A program made the position numbers and the translations under genes. From the NCBI RefSeq assembly GCF_038404985.1, contig NZ_JBBKBA010000001.1, forward strand, positions 1,082,001-1,146,000: a stretch of 64,000 nucleotides of DNA, read 5' to 3'. Source of the stretch: Ferrovibrio sp. MS7 (lineage in GTDB: Bacteria; Pseudomonadota; Alphaproteobacteria; Ferrovibrionales; Ferrovibrionaceae). This document shows, piece after piece, positions 46,663 through 53,931 of this stretch. Positions within the stretch are counted from its first letter, which is position 1; every line of letters begins with the position of its first letter. Under the pieces are notes generated by a model. The model did not search any database. It was not told the DNA's origin and saw only the letters and a program-made list of their open reading frames with translations.

Positions 46663-47850
46663 TCAGGCGGCGGCGCGGCTGGCGAGGAAATCCATCGCGG
46701 CCTGCACGCCGCCCTTGTTATGCGGAATCTTCGCCACGCCCAACGCCATTTCCACGCCGGCTAGTGCGCCGAGGATGGTGAGGTCGTTGGTATCGCCGAG
46801 ATGGCCGATGCGGAAAACCCGGCCGGTCACCTTGCCAAGCCCGGTGCCGAGCGAAATGTCGAAGCTGTTCAGCGCCACTTCGCGGAAATCGTCGGCATTC
46901 AGTCCCTCGGGCAGCAGAACGGCGGTGAGCGAGGAGGAATAATCCTCAGGCTTGCGGCAGAGAATTTCCAGGCCCCAGGCGGTGACGGCGCGGCGCGTCG
47001 CCTCGGCATGGCGGTCATGGCGGGCGAAGACATTCTCAAGCCCTTCCTCGTGCAGCATGTCGATGGCTTCGGCCAGGCCGTAGAGCAGGTTGGTGCCGGG
47101 CGTGTAGGGGAAGAAGCCGCGGGCGTTATGCGGCAGCATGTCCTCCCAGGCCCAGAACAGTTTCGGCATCTTCGAGGCCTTGGCCGCCGCCAGCGCCTTG
47201 TCGGAAAGCGCATTGAACGACAGGCCGGGCGGCAGCATCAGGCCCTTCTGCGAGCCGGAGATGGTGACATCGACACCCCATTCGTCATGGCGGTAGTCAA
47301 TCGAGGCGAGCGATGAAATCGTGTCCACCATCAGCAGGGCAGGATGCTTCGCCGCGTCGATGGCCTTGCGGATCGCGGCAATCGGCGAGACGCAGCCGGT
47401 CGAGGTCTCGTTATGCACGACGCAGACCGCCTTGATGGTGTGTGCCTTGTCCTCGCGCAGCCGTGCCTCTATCGCCTGCGGATCGGCACCGGTGCGCCAG
47501 TCGGAGGCGATGAACTCGGCCTCCAGGCCGAGCTTGCCGGCCATGTTCTTCCACAGCGTGGCGAAATGGCCGGTCTCGAACATCAGCACGCGGTCGCCGG
47601 GCGAGAGCGCATTGGCCAGCGCGGCTTCCCAGGCGCCGGTGCCGGAAGCCGGGTAGATGATCACCGGGCTGGCTGTCTTGAACACGGTCTTGATGCCGTC
47701 CAGCACCCGCTTGCCCAGCTTCTGGAAGTCGGGACCGCGATGGTCGATGGTCGGCATGTCCATGGCCCGCAGGATGCGGTCGGGCACCGGGGTCGGGCCG
47801 GGAATCTGCAGAAAATGGCGGCCGGCCTTGCGGGCTGCGTTGCTTGCCAT
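46663..47850 (-). CDS. sgaA: serine-glyoxylate aminotransferase (alanine-glyoxylate aminotransferase family)
   Basis: A fold-type I PLP enzyme of 395 residues that makes glycine and hydroxypyruvate from serine and glyoxylate in the serine cycle and photorespiration-like routes. Blocks are RHFLQIPGPTPVPDRILRAM, PASGTGAWEAALANAL, VHNETSTG and the PLP lysine in SGSQKGLMLPPGL. ATG 47850 fits the family N-terminus; a longer open reading extends to 48321 across the promoter. It starts the sgaA-gntR-ydiJ-like operon. Confidence 0.9.
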   Translation of the reverse strand: MASNAARKAGRHFLQIPGPTPVPDRILRAMDMPTIDHRGPDFQKLGKRVLDGIKTVFKTASPVIIYPASGTGAWEAALANALSPGDRVLMFETGHFATLWKNMAGKLGLEAEFIASDWRTGADPQAIEARLREDKAHTIKAVCVVHNETSTGCVSPIAAIRKAIDAAKHPALLMVDTISSLASIDYRHDEWGVDVTISGSQKGLMLPPGLSFNALSDKALAAAKASKMPKLFWAWEDMLPHNARGFFPYTPGTNLLYGLAEAIDMLHEEGLENVFARHDRHAEATRRAVTAWGLEILCRKPEDYSSSLTAVLLPEGLNADDFREVALNSFDISLGTGLGKVTGRVFRIGHLGDTNDLTILGALAGVEMALGVAKIPHNKGGVQAAMDFLASRAAA

Positions 47851-47911
47851 GGCGGGATCTCTTTTTTGTTGTTTTCGGCATGAGCGCCGAAGTGTCCTGC
47901 CCCGGCTAAAA

Positions 47912-47990
47912 TGCATAATGAATGCAAAAATGAGTTTGGTCAAATCGCCTAAATGTAAAAAATACAAAGCCTGTGGATAAAATGCATGCA
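47912..47990. promoter_or_regulatory. candidate operator region with TGCAT inverted repeats
   Basis: In the divergent gap between sgaA and the GlcG-like gene the palindrome TGCAT-AATGA-ATGCA (47912-47926) and the compact TGCATGCA (47983-47990) flank an AT-rich stretch. A DnaA-box-like TGTGGATAA is at 47972-47980. The adjacent GntR/FCD protein is the obvious candidate ligand, by inference. Confidence 0.4.
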
Positions 47991-48054
47991 AATTGCCTAG
48001 GCCCCCCGGCCCCATGCTAGCCTGCGGCAAGCGATAGAGAAGGGAGCCAACCGC

Positions 48055-48492
48055 ATGACCGATCTGAGCCTTGCCGCCGCCCGCATCATTGTCGATACCG
48101 CGCTGTCCCATGCCCGGGGCGCCAGCCTGAAGCCGCTGGCCGTGGCGGTGCTGGATACGCGCGGTGCGCTGAAAGCCTTTGCGGCGGAAGACGGCACCAG
48201 CCTGAAACGGGCCGAAGTGGCGCAGGGCAAGGCCTCTGGCGCCCTGGCGCTGGGCATCGGCTCGCGCTCGATCTGCAAGCGCGCCAAGGAGCAGGATTAC
48301 TTCATCGCCGCCGTCAGCCATGTGGTTGGCGGGGCGCTGATCCCGGTGCCGGGCGGCGTACTGATCCGCGACAAGGCCGGTGTCCTGCTCGGCGCCGTCG
48401 GCATCTCTGGCGACACCTCCGACAACGACGAGGCGGCGGCCTTGGCCGGCATCCAGGCGGCGGGCCTGGTTGGCGATCCCGGCGTCGATTGA
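48055..48492 (+). CDS. GlcG/HbpS family protein
   Basis: A 145-residue protein of the GlcG/HbpS (DUF336) family: it starts with LSLAAARIIVDTALSHARGASLKPLAVAVLDTRGALKAF and ends with the block IPVPGGVLIRDKAGVLLGAVGISGDTSDNDE. GlcG is linked to glycolate oxidase operons and HbpS binds heme, but the enzymatic role is unclear. It is divergent from sgaA and is followed after 8 bp by the SDR-type dehalogenase candidate. Confidence 0.88.
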   Translation: MTDLSLAAARIIVDTALSHARGASLKPLAVAVLDTRGALKAFAAEDGTSLKRAEVAQGKASGALALGIGSRSICKRAKEQDYFIAAVSHVVGGALIPVPGGVLIRDKAGVLLGAVGISGDTSDNDEAAALAGIQAAGLVGDPGVD

Positions 48493-48500
48493 GGCCTGCT

Positions 48501-49175
48501 ATGATCCTGGAGGGCAAGCGAATCCTGATCACCCAGGCGGACACTTTCATGGGGCCGATGCTCTGCGCGGTGTTCCGCGAACAGGGCGCCACGGTGATCG
48601 CCGATGACCGCGCGCTGGCCGATCCGGCCTTGCCGGCGGAACTGGTGGCTTCTGCTGGCGACATTGATGTGCTGGTCGCCAATCTGGCGATCCCGGCGCC
48701 CGCAACGCCGGCAGCGCAGGTCGGCGAGGAAGAATGGCGCGAGGCGTTTGCCCATATGGTCGATCCGCTGCCCCGTCTCTGCCGCGCCGTGCTGCCGCAG
48801 ATGCTGGCGCGGCGCGCGGGCAAGATCTTGCTGATGGGCAGCGCCTCGGCTTTGCGCGGCATGCGCAATGCCTCCACCTACAGCGCGGCGCGCGGCGCGC
48901 AGCTTGCTTACATCCAGGCGCTCGGCGTGGAAGTGGCGGCACAGAATGTACAGGTCAACGCCATTGCACAGAACTTCGTCGACAACCCGACCTATTTCCC
49001 CGAAAGCGTACAGCAGAATCCGCGCTTCCAGGAGCGGCTGAAGCGCGAGGTGCCGCTGGGCCGGCTGGTGTCGCCGCGCGAGGATGCGAGCTTCGCCGCC
49101 TATCTCTGCAGTGATGCGGCGAATTGTTTCGTCGGTCAGATTTTCCCGGTCTGTGGCGGTTGGGCACCGCGCTGA
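48501..49175 (+). CDS. probable halohydrin dehalogenase (SDR-related, HHDH family)
   Basis: A 224-residue SDR-fold protein without the TGxxxGxG cofactor motif. In its place is T11-x4-F16-x-G18 (ITQADTFMG), the anion-pocket motif of halohydrin dehalogenases. The catalytic set is S114-x12-Y127-x3-R131 (GSASALRG, TYSAARG), that is Arg instead of the SDR Lys, again the HHDH signature. The later block NFVDNPTYFPESVQQNP resembles the HHDH segment after the beta-6 strand. These enzymes turn vicinal halohydrins into epoxides and ring-open epoxides with small anions, without NAD(P). The start could also be TTG 48489. A divergent SDR with other use is the alternative. Confidence 0.72.
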   Translation: MILEGKRILITQADTFMGPMLCAVFREQGATVIADDRALADPALPAELVASAGDIDVLVANLAIPAPATPAAQVGEEEWREAFAHMVDPLPRLCRAVLPQMLARRAGKILLMGSASALRGMRNASTYSAARGAQLAYIQALGVEVAAQNVQVNAIAQNFVDNPTYFPESVQQNPRFQERLKREVPLGRLVSPREDASFAAYLCSDAANCFVGQIFPVCGGWAPR

Positions 49176-49183
49176 TCGCGCTG

Positions 49184-49200
49184 CCGCCGCAATGCGGCGG
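49184..49200 (+). terminator. GC hairpin, possible terminator
   Basis: A 7-bp perfect stem (49184-49190 with 49194-49200) directly after the dehalogenase-like gene. There is no T tract, so it may be a 3'-end hairpin rather than a full intrinsic terminator. Confidence 0.4.
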
Positions 49201-49317
49201 TAGTATCGCACCGCGAATTGATAATCCTAATTTTACCTGACGCGTGCGCGGCCTGCGTGATACGCCAATCATGGGTTTCATCCCCATGACAATGCAACGA
49301 TAATCCCGGAGGAAAAC

Positions 49318-50520
49318 ATGCCCTCGCCTGCGCTCAAGCGCGGCCTGTTTGCCGCATTCGCTCTTGCCACCACCGCCATTTCCGCGCCGAGCCTGGCGCA
49401 GGGCGTGAAGATCGGCGTGCTTAACGATCAGTCCGGCGTCTATGCCGATTACGGCGGCAAATGGTCGGTGGAAGCCGCGCGCATGGCGATCGAGGATTTC
49501 GGCGGCAGCGTGCTCGGTGGCAAGATCGAACTGATCGCCGCGGACCATCAGAACAAGCCCGATGTCGGCTCCAACATCGCCCGGCAATGGTACGATATCG
49601 ACGGCGTCGACATGATCACCGAACTCACCACCTCCTCGGTGGCGCTGGCGGTGCATGAACTTTCCAAGCAGAAGGGCAAGGTCGATATCGTGGTCGGCGC
49701 GGCCACTTCACGTCTTACCGGCGATGCCTGCCATCCGTTCGGCTTCCACTGGGCCTATGATACCCGCGCGCTGGCGGTGGGCACCGGCGGCGCCTTGACC
49801 AAGGAAGGCGGCGATACCTGGTTCTTCCTCACCGCCGACTACGCCTTCGGCTACCAGCTCGAGGAAGATACCTCGAAGATCGTCACCGCCTCGGGCGGCA
49901 AGGTGTTCGGCGCCGTGAAGCATCCGCTGAACGCCACCGACTTCGCCTCCTTCCTGCTGCAGGCGCAATCCTCCAAGGCCAAGGTGGTGGGGCTGGCCAA
50001 TGCCGGCGCCGATACGGTGAACTCGATCAAGCAGGCCGCCGAATTCGGCATCACCGCTGGCGGCCAGAAGCTCGCCGGCCTGCTCACCACGCTGGCGGAA
50101 GTGCATGGCCTCGGCCTGCAATCCGGCCAGGGCCTGGTGGTGACGGAGGGCTATTACTGGGACAATGACGACAAGTCGCGGGAATTCGGCGAACGCTTCA
50201 TGAAGCGCACCGGCCGCATGCCGAACATGATCCAGGCCGGCACATACTCGGCCACGCTGTCCTACCTCAAGGCGGTAAAGGCGGCGGGCAGCAAGGATGC
50301 CGCCGCTGTCTCGGCCAAGCTGAAGCAGTTGCCGGTGGATGATTTCTTCGGCCAGGGCGGCAAGGTGCTGCCGAATGGCCGCATGGTGCATGACATGTAC
50401 CTGTTCGAGGTGAAGAAGCCGTCCGAGAGCAAGAAGCCCTGGGATTATTACAAGAAGCTCGCCACCATCCCGGGCGACCAGGCCTTCTTCACGGTGGCCG
50501 AAAGCGGCTGCAAGCTGTAG
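49318..50520 (+). CDS. branched-chain amino-acid-type ABC transporter substrate-binding protein
   Basis: A 400-residue secreted binding protein with a signal peptide (residues about 1-27) and a type I periplasmic fold (VKIGVLNDQSGVYADYGGKWSVEAARMAIEDFGG, near residue 30). Blocks such as TWFFLTADYAFGYQLEEDT and the final YYKKLATIPGDQAF are typical of LivJ-like proteins. Such proteins bind aromatic or small organic acids as often as amino acids. The permease genes are absent nearby. AATCCCGGAGGAAAAC gives a strong ribosome-binding site. Confidence 0.9.
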   Translation: MPSPALKRGLFAAFALATTAISAPSLAQGVKIGVLNDQSGVYADYGGKWSVEAARMAIEDFGGSVLGGKIELIAADHQNKPDVGSNIARQWYDIDGVDMITELTTSSVALAVHELSKQKGKVDIVVGAATSRLTGDACHPFGFHWAYDTRALAVGTGGALTKEGGDTWFFLTADYAFGYQLEEDTSKIVTASGGKVFGAVKHPLNATDFASFLLQAQSSKAKVVGLANAGADTVNSIKQAAEFGITAGGQKLAGLLTTLAEVHGLGLQSGQGLVVTEGYYWDNDDKSREFGERFMKRTGRMPNMIQAGTYSATLSYLKAVKAAGSKDAAAVSAKLKQLPVDDFFGQGGKVLPNGRMVHDMYLFEVKKPSESKKPWDYYKKLATIPGDQAFFTVAESGCKL

Positions 50521-50584
50521 TCACCAAGCTGTAGTCAGGTGTCTTCCGGTTGGTTAGCATCGGCGCGCCAACCGGAGGAAACCC

Positions 50585-50893
50585 ATGATTCACGTTATCG
50601 CCGTCATCACCGCCAAGCCGGGCCAGCGCGCCGCTTTGCTTGACCTGTTCCGCGCCAATGTGCCGGCCGTGCTGGCGGAAGACGGCTGCATCGAATACGG
50701 CGCCGCCGTCGATATCGATGCCATCGGCCCGGCCCAGGCCCGCTTCGGCGAAGACAGCTTCGTGGTGATCGAGAAATGGGCCAGCATCGAGCATCTGCGC
50801 GCCCATGCGGTCGCCCCGCATATGAAGGAATACAGCCTCAAGGCCAAGGACCTGATCGCCAACCGCGCCATTCATGTGCTGGGTGCGGCCTGA
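50585..50893 (+). CDS. putative quinol monooxygenase, YgiN/ABM family
   Basis: A 102-residue ferredoxin-like domain. The start HVIAVITAKPGQRAALLDLFRANVPAVLAEDGCIEYG and the block FVVIEKWASIEHLRAH are typical of the YgiN group of cofactor-free quinol or aromatic monooxygenases. CGGAGGAAACCC precedes the start. It lies 3 bp before the DAO-type gene, so the two are co-translated; the substrate is not clear. Confidence 0.85.
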   Translation: MIHVIAVITAKPGQRAALLDLFRANVPAVLAEDGCIEYGAAVDIDAIGPAQARFGEDSFVVIEKWASIEHLRAHAVAPHMKEYSLKAKDLIANRAIHVLGAA

Positions 50894-50896
50894 GGC

Positions 50897-52075
50897 ATGA
50901 CGCGGCGGTATGACGTCGCCATCATCGGCGGCGGGGTGATCGGTTCGTCCGTCGCCTATCACTTGAAAACGCTCGATCCCGCCCTCTCGGTGGCGGTGAT
51001 CGAGCGCGATCCGACCTACCGCACGGCCTCCTCGGCGCTTTCCGCCTCCTCGATCCGGCAGCAATTCTCCACCCCGGTGAATATCGCCATCTCGCGTTTC
51101 GGCATCGACTTCCTGCGCCGCGCCAATGAGTACTTGAGCGTCGATGGCGAAATGCCACATCTCGGCCTCACCGAGCCGGGCTATCTCTATCTCGCCACGG
51201 ATGCCGGCGTGCCGGTGCTGCGCGAGAACAATGCCATTCAGCGCCAGGCTGGCGCCGATATCGCCCTGCTGGAACCGGCGGCGCTGCAGCAACGCTTTCC
51301 CTGGCTCAACACGGAAGACCTGGCGCTGGGCTCATTGGGCCTGCGCGACGAAGGCTGGTTCGATGGCTATGGCTTGCTGCAGGCCTTCCGCAACAAGGCC
51401 CGCGCGCTCGGCGCCGACTACATCACCGCCAGTGTCAGCGGTCTGGACATCAGCGCCGGCAAGGTCGAGGCCTTGCTGCTTGATAGCGGCGAGCGGATTG
51501 CCTGCGGCTTTGCCGTGAATGCCGCCGGGCCGCATGCCGCCGCCATTCTTGGTAAAGCCGGGGTGGATTTCCCGCTGGCGCCGGAGCGTCATTGCGTGTT
51601 CGTGTTCACCTGCAAGGAAACCCTGCCGGCCTGCCCGCTGGTGATCGATACCAGCGGCGTCTGGTTCCGCGCCGAAGGCTCGGGCTTCATCGCCGGGCCG
51701 CCGCCAAGGATGAGCGATACGCCCGAGCAGCAGGCATCACTGGAAGTCGATTACGGCCTCTATGAAGAGGTGCTGTGGCCGGCGCTGGCGCATCGCGTGC
51801 CGGCCTTCGAGGCGATCAAGTTCAGCAATGCCTGGGCGGGGCATTACGACATGAATCATTTCGACCATAATGCCATCATTGGCTTCGTGCCGGGCCATGG
51901 CAATTTCCTGATGGCGAATGGCTTTTCCGGCCATGGCATGCAGCAATCGCCAGCCGCCGGGCGTGGCATCGCCGAACTGATCCTGTTCGGTGCCTATCGC
52001 AGCCTGGATTTAAGCGAATTGGGGCCGGAGCGGCTGCTCAACAACCAGCCGATCATCGAGAAGAATATTATCTAG
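50897..52075 (+). CDS. FAD-dependent oxidoreductase, DAO family
   Basis: A 392-residue flavoprotein with the dinucleotide-binding start YDVAIIGGGVIGSSVAYHL (residues about 4-22). The middle and C-terminal DAO blocks FAVNAAGPHAAAILG and GFSGHGMQQSPAAGRGIAELI are visible. Members oxidise amino acids, sarcosine, dimethylglycine or similar amines and pass electrons to oxygen or to quinone. It follows the YgiN-like gene by 3 bp and ends before repeat B2. Confidence 0.85.
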   Translation: MTRRYDVAIIGGGVIGSSVAYHLKTLDPALSVAVIERDPTYRTASSALSASSIRQQFSTPVNIAISRFGIDFLRRANEYLSVDGEMPHLGLTEPGYLYLATDAGVPVLRENNAIQRQAGADIALLEPAALQQRFPWLNTEDLALGSLGLRDEGWFDGYGLLQAFRNKARALGADYITASVSGLDISAGKVEALLLDSGERIACGFAVNAAGPHAAAILGKAGVDFPLAPERHCVFVFTCKETLPACPLVIDTSGVWFRAEGSGFIAGPPPRMSDTPEQQASLEVDYGLYEEVLWPALAHRVPAFEAIKFSNAWAGHYDMNHFDHNAIIGFVPGHGNFLMANGFSGHGMQQSPAAGRGIAELILFGAYRSLDLSELGPERLLNNQPIIEKNII

Positions 52076-52101
52076 CTCTACCCCGATACCCGTTTCTAAT
52101 T

Positions 52102-52170
52102 TTGTCACTCTCGCGAAAGCGAGAGTCCCATTAGAATAAAATTGCATCCCCGCTTTCGCGGGGATGACAA
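52102..52170. repeat. type B palindromic intergenic repeat (copy B2)
   Basis: Two hairpins in tandem, CTCTCGC-GAA-AGCGAGAG and CCCCGCTTTCGCGGGG, with TTGTCA at the left end and GATGACAA at the right, match the plan of B1 including the TCCCAT link. It sits between convergent genes (DAO and pyrC). Confidence 0.8.
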
Positions 52171-52188
52171 GGCAGGGATGTGTCAGTC

Positions 52189-53223
52189 TCAAATCAGCGA
52201 CCAGCCGAGATTCTCGCTGCCGAACACCACCAGACGATCGCTGCCCAATGGGATTTCGGCGGGCACACTGGCCGCCTGCTTGCGCAGGGTGATCTTTTCC
52301 TGGTTCACCGGCAGGCCATAGAAGCGCGGGCCGTTCAGCGAGGCGAAGGTTTCGAGCTGGTCCAGCGCGCCTTCCTCATCGAACACCTGGGCGTAGCATT
52401 GCATGGCAGTCGGCGCATTGAAGATGCCGGCACAGCCGCAGGCAGCTTCCTTGGTATGGGCGGCATGTGGCGCCGTGTCGGTGCCGAGGAAATAGCAGGC
52501 ATCGCCGGAGGTGGCGGCCCGGCGCAAGGCCAGCCGGTGCGTCTCGCGCTTCGCAATCGGCAGGCAGTAGAAATGCGGCCGGATGCCGCCGGTAAAAATA
52601 TCCGTGCGGTTGATGATCAGGTGATGCGGCGTGATCGTGGCGGCAAGCTGCGGTGCACGCTCTTTCACGAAATCGGCGGCTTCGGCGGTGGTGATGTGTT
52701 CCAGCACCACCTTCAGTTCCGGAAAATCCTGCAGCAGCGGGGCCAGCGTGCGGTCGATGAACACCTTCTCGCGGTCGAAGATATCGACATCGTGGTCGGT
52801 CACTTCGCCATGCACCAAAAGCGGCATGCCGATACGTTCCATCATCGCCAGCACCGGGCGGATTTTCGCCAGGCTGGTCACGCCATGGTCGGAATTGGTG
52901 GTGGCGCCGGCCGGGTAAAGCTTGGCTGCTACCCAGGCGCCGCCCTCATGGCCGCGACGGATTTCTTCCGGGTCGATCGTGTCGGTGAGGTAGGCGGTCA
53001 TCAGCGGCTGAAAGCTGCTGCTTGCAGGAAGGGCGGCCAGGATGCGCTGGCGATAGGCTTCAGCGGCGGCAACCGTGGTCACCGGCGGCTTCAGATTCGG
53101 CATCACGATGGCGCGGCCGAACTGTGCCGCCGTGTGTGGCAGCACGGTGGCCATCACGTCGCCATCACGCAAATGGGCATGCCAGTCATCCGGCTTGATG
53201 ATCACCAGATCGTTACTGCTCAT
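52189..53223 (-). CDS. pyrC: dihydroorotase (class II, PyrC)
   Basis: A zinc amidohydrolase of 344 residues closing carbamoyl aspartate to dihydroorotate in pyrimidine synthesis. The metal ligands are in PDDWHAHLRDGDVM near residue 14, the carboxylated lysine is in AAKLYPAGATTNS, and LLVHGEVTD, VLEHITTAEAADF and the catalytic Asp in FLGTDTAPHAAHTKE follow. ATG 53223 gives the family N-terminus; a longer reading to 53691 overlaps the iorA gene. It is divergent from iorA, with about 250 bp between them. Confidence 0.95.
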   Translation of the reverse strand: MSSNDLVIIKPDDWHAHLRDGDVMATVLPHTAAQFGRAIVMPNLKPPVTTVAAAEAYRQRILAALPASSSFQPLMTAYLTDTIDPEEIRRGHEGGAWVAAKLYPAGATTNSDHGVTSLAKIRPVLAMMERIGMPLLVHGEVTDHDVDIFDREKVFIDRTLAPLLQDFPELKVVLEHITTAEAADFVKERAPQLAATITPHHLIINRTDIFTGGIRPHFYCLPIAKRETHRLALRRAATSGDACYFLGTDTAPHAAHTKEAACGCAGIFNAPTAMQCYAQVFDEEGALDQLETFASLNGPRFYGLPVNQEKITLRKQAASVPAEIPLGSDRLVVFGSENLGWSLI

Positions 53224-53470
53224 GCCCTGGTCTCTCCTGCTGTGTGGCGGCGCTGAATCGGCGCAGCATATTGGCAAAAACGCCCCGCTCTTGCCAGGGC
53301 GCGGAACCTTGTTGCGGCTCGTAACTGCATCAAAGCCTCTGGCAGCGGGGCAGGGCAATACGTTAAGGTAATTTATCAGCGCATTATTCCAGCCGGCAGG
53401 CCCCAGCCGGGTATCGCCTGCCGTCTTTGCCCCCAATTCAGGACATGAGAAGCCTTCAAGGAGGACGGCG

Positions 53471-53917
53471 ATGGCGAAGTTGAACGTGAATGGCAAGCTG
53501 CAGGAATTCCAGGCCGAGGAGGATACCCCGCTGCTCTGGGTGCTGCGCGACCATCTGCGCCTCACCGGCACCAAGTATGGCTGCGGCGTGGCGCAATGCG
53601 GCGCCTGCACCGTGCATGTGGATGGCGAGGCGGTCCGCGCCTGCTCGATGCCGGCCTCGGCCTTCACCGAAGAACAGAAGATCGTCACCATCGAAGGCCT
53701 GTCGCCCGATGGCTCGCATCCGGTGCAGAAGGCCTGGGCGGCGCTGGATGTGCCGCAATGCGGCTATTGCCAGTGCGGCATGATCATGGCCGCCGCCGCG
53801 CTGCTGGCGAAAACGCCGAAGCCGACCGACGCCGATATCGACAACGAGATCACCAATATCTGCCGCTGCGGCACCTATAACCGCGTCCGCGCCGCGATCA
53901 AGACGGCCGCGGGCTAA
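53471..53917 (+). CDS. iorA: 2Fe-2S subunit of a molybdenum hydroxylase, isoquinoline 1-oxidoreductase alpha type
   Basis: A 148-residue protein with an N-terminal plant-type 2Fe-2S ferredoxin domain ([23 protein letters not shown]) and a C-terminal helical domain carrying the second cluster ([13 protein letters not shown] and [16 protein letters not shown]). It passes electrons from the molybdenum centre to a cytochrome. AAGGAGGA is the ribosome-binding site. It is the first gene of the iorAB-soxXYZA operon, 14 bp before iorB. Confidence 0.92.
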   Translation: MAKLNVNGKLQEFQAEEDTPLLWVLRDHLRLTGTKYGCGVAQCGACTVHVDGEAVRACSMPASAFTEEQKIVTIEGLSPDGSHPVQKAWAALDVPQCGYCQCGMIMAAAALLAKTPKPTDADIDNEITNICRCGTYNRVRAAIKTAAG

Positions 53918-53931
53918 GGGGAGGGCATACC

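Noticed and set aside
47851-48321. Extended N-terminus of serine-glyoxylate aminotransferase
   Set aside because: The extension is antisense to the GlcG-like gene and crosses the divergent promoter; family similarity starts at 47850.
50585-50893. The YgiN-like protein as part of a polyketide pathway
   Set aside because: There are no PKS, cyclase or tailoring genes around; ABM domains are common in general metabolism.
52180-53256. Long open frame antisense to pyrC
   Set aside because: It is a GC-rich shadow of pyrC in another frame, has no family features and would overlap a well-supported essential gene.
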